From CAYUYV01 sp964449455 (GTDB lineage Bacteria; Pseudomonadota; Alphaproteobacteria; JAJFIK01), in assembly GCA_964449455.1 (NCBI GenBank), contig CAYUYV010000214.1, positions 1 through 5,710 on the forward strand: 5,710 nt of DNA. Reading direction: 5' to 3'. The position numbers and the translations under genes were made by a program. This document shows, one piece after another, positions 5,368 through 5,710 of the stretch. Positions within the stretch are counted from its first letter, which is position 1. Every line of letters begins with the position of its first letter. Below the pieces are notes generated by a model. That model did not search any database. It saw only the letters and a list, made by a program, of their open reading frames with translations, and had not been told where the DNA came from.

Positions 5368-5710
5368 CGGCTCCGCATAGGGCGGCGTGAGGTCTTTGCC
5401 GGCGCCCACGGATGATCCGCAAGCCTCTCCCATCGTCGCTCCGCGCCATGCAATGACGCGGCGCACTTGACCCCTTGTCCCCCTTACCCCCGCTCCCATC
5501 CGCAGGGTGGTGAGGCATGCGGGGCGACCGGCGACCCGTTGCGCGCCGGGCATCAATCGGCCCGCTCCGCCTGCCCACTCATGCGGTGCCTGCGAACCAT
5601 GGGGACGGCGGGTCGGAGTGACCGTTGCTCGCAAATCCACCTGTGTCCTCATGGGGAGCGCGGCAGCGATGGGACTCAGGGCCCCGCGTTGGGGCCCCGC
5701 GTTGGGGCCC
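5368..5710. other. Non-coding stretch downstream of argC
   Basis: 343 bp with no convincing gene on either strand. The longest plausible small plus-strand frame (ATG at 5517, 34 codons) has no family features and poor upstream support. No intrinsic terminator with a T-tract follows argC. A 6-bp perfect stem, CCGGCG/CGCCGG (5528-5533 with 5544-5549, 10-nt loop), is present. The last 33 bp are a tandem repeat listed separately. I recognise no known RNA gene or riboswitch here. Confidence 0.6.
5678..5710. repeat. 13-bp tandem repeat running off the window end
   Basis: The unit GGGGCCCCGCGTT appears about 2.5 times: 5678-5690 with A for the first G, 5691-5703 exact, and the first seven bases at 5704-5710. 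Because GGGGCCCC is palindromic, neighbouring copies form perfect 7-bp hairpins with a GCGTT loop (5679-5697 and 5692-5710). The copy number beyond the edge is unknown. Confidence 0.85.

Noticed and set aside
5517..5621. Small 34-codon plus-strand gene after argC
   Set aside because: Arginine- and proline-rich as expected from GC-rich non-coding DNA, with no convincing ribosome-binding site or family similarity.
4390..5652. Long minus-strand open frame opposite argC
   Set aside because: Antisense shadow of argC running into the non-coding end; the composition looks random and no family features are visible.
5368..5677. Riboswitch or structured RNA gene downstream of argC
   Set aside because: No conserved box of cobalamin, RNase P, tmRNA or other families I know was found; only short GC-rich stems are present.

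Overview
This is a GC-rich bacterial chromosomal segment that looks alphaproteobacterial. The evidence is the rplM-rpsI-argC gene order, a ribosomal protein S9 with an extended acidic N-terminus, and strong GC bias at third codon positions. I cannot name a genus. The content is mostly core metabolism and translation. I see no mobile element, CRISPR array, toxin-antitoxin pair, defence system, tRNA or rRNA, and I do not think the window contains a new multi-gene system.

Left part (1-1839, minus strand): a two-gene unit is read right to left. A small CoA-binding Rossmann protein (1414-1839) is followed after about 40 nt by an O-acetylhomoserine sulfhydrylase (68-1372). The unit ends in a large hairpin just past the metY stop.

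Middle (1840-2264): this stretch has no gene. It holds a 16-bp tandem repeat interrupted by exactly 100 Ns, which marks an assembly gap of probably unknown true size. Two GC-rich inverted repeats follow. Because of the gap, adjacency of the left and right parts is a scaffolding claim.

Right of the gap: an ECHDC3-like enoyl-CoA hydratase/isomerase family gene (2265-3080, minus strand) lacks both canonical catalytic glutamates. It is divergent from the plus-strand operon rplM-rpsI-argC (3344-5367). The 263-bp divergent region carries a 14-bp perfect palindrome, a good sigma-70-type promoter for rplM and a leader of about 140 nt. The ribosomal protein genes are 2 nt apart and argC follows after 9 nt, so argC, an arginine biosynthesis enzyme, is probably transcribed with them.

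Right end (5368-5710): 343 bp with no convincing gene. It ends in a 13-bp tandem repeat built around GGGGCCCC that runs off the window edge.

The points most worth checking are the collapsed 16-bp array upstream of the CoA-binding/metY unit, the glutamate-less crotonase-fold protein, the palindrome between ech and rplM, and the self-complementary repeats in the rplM leader.
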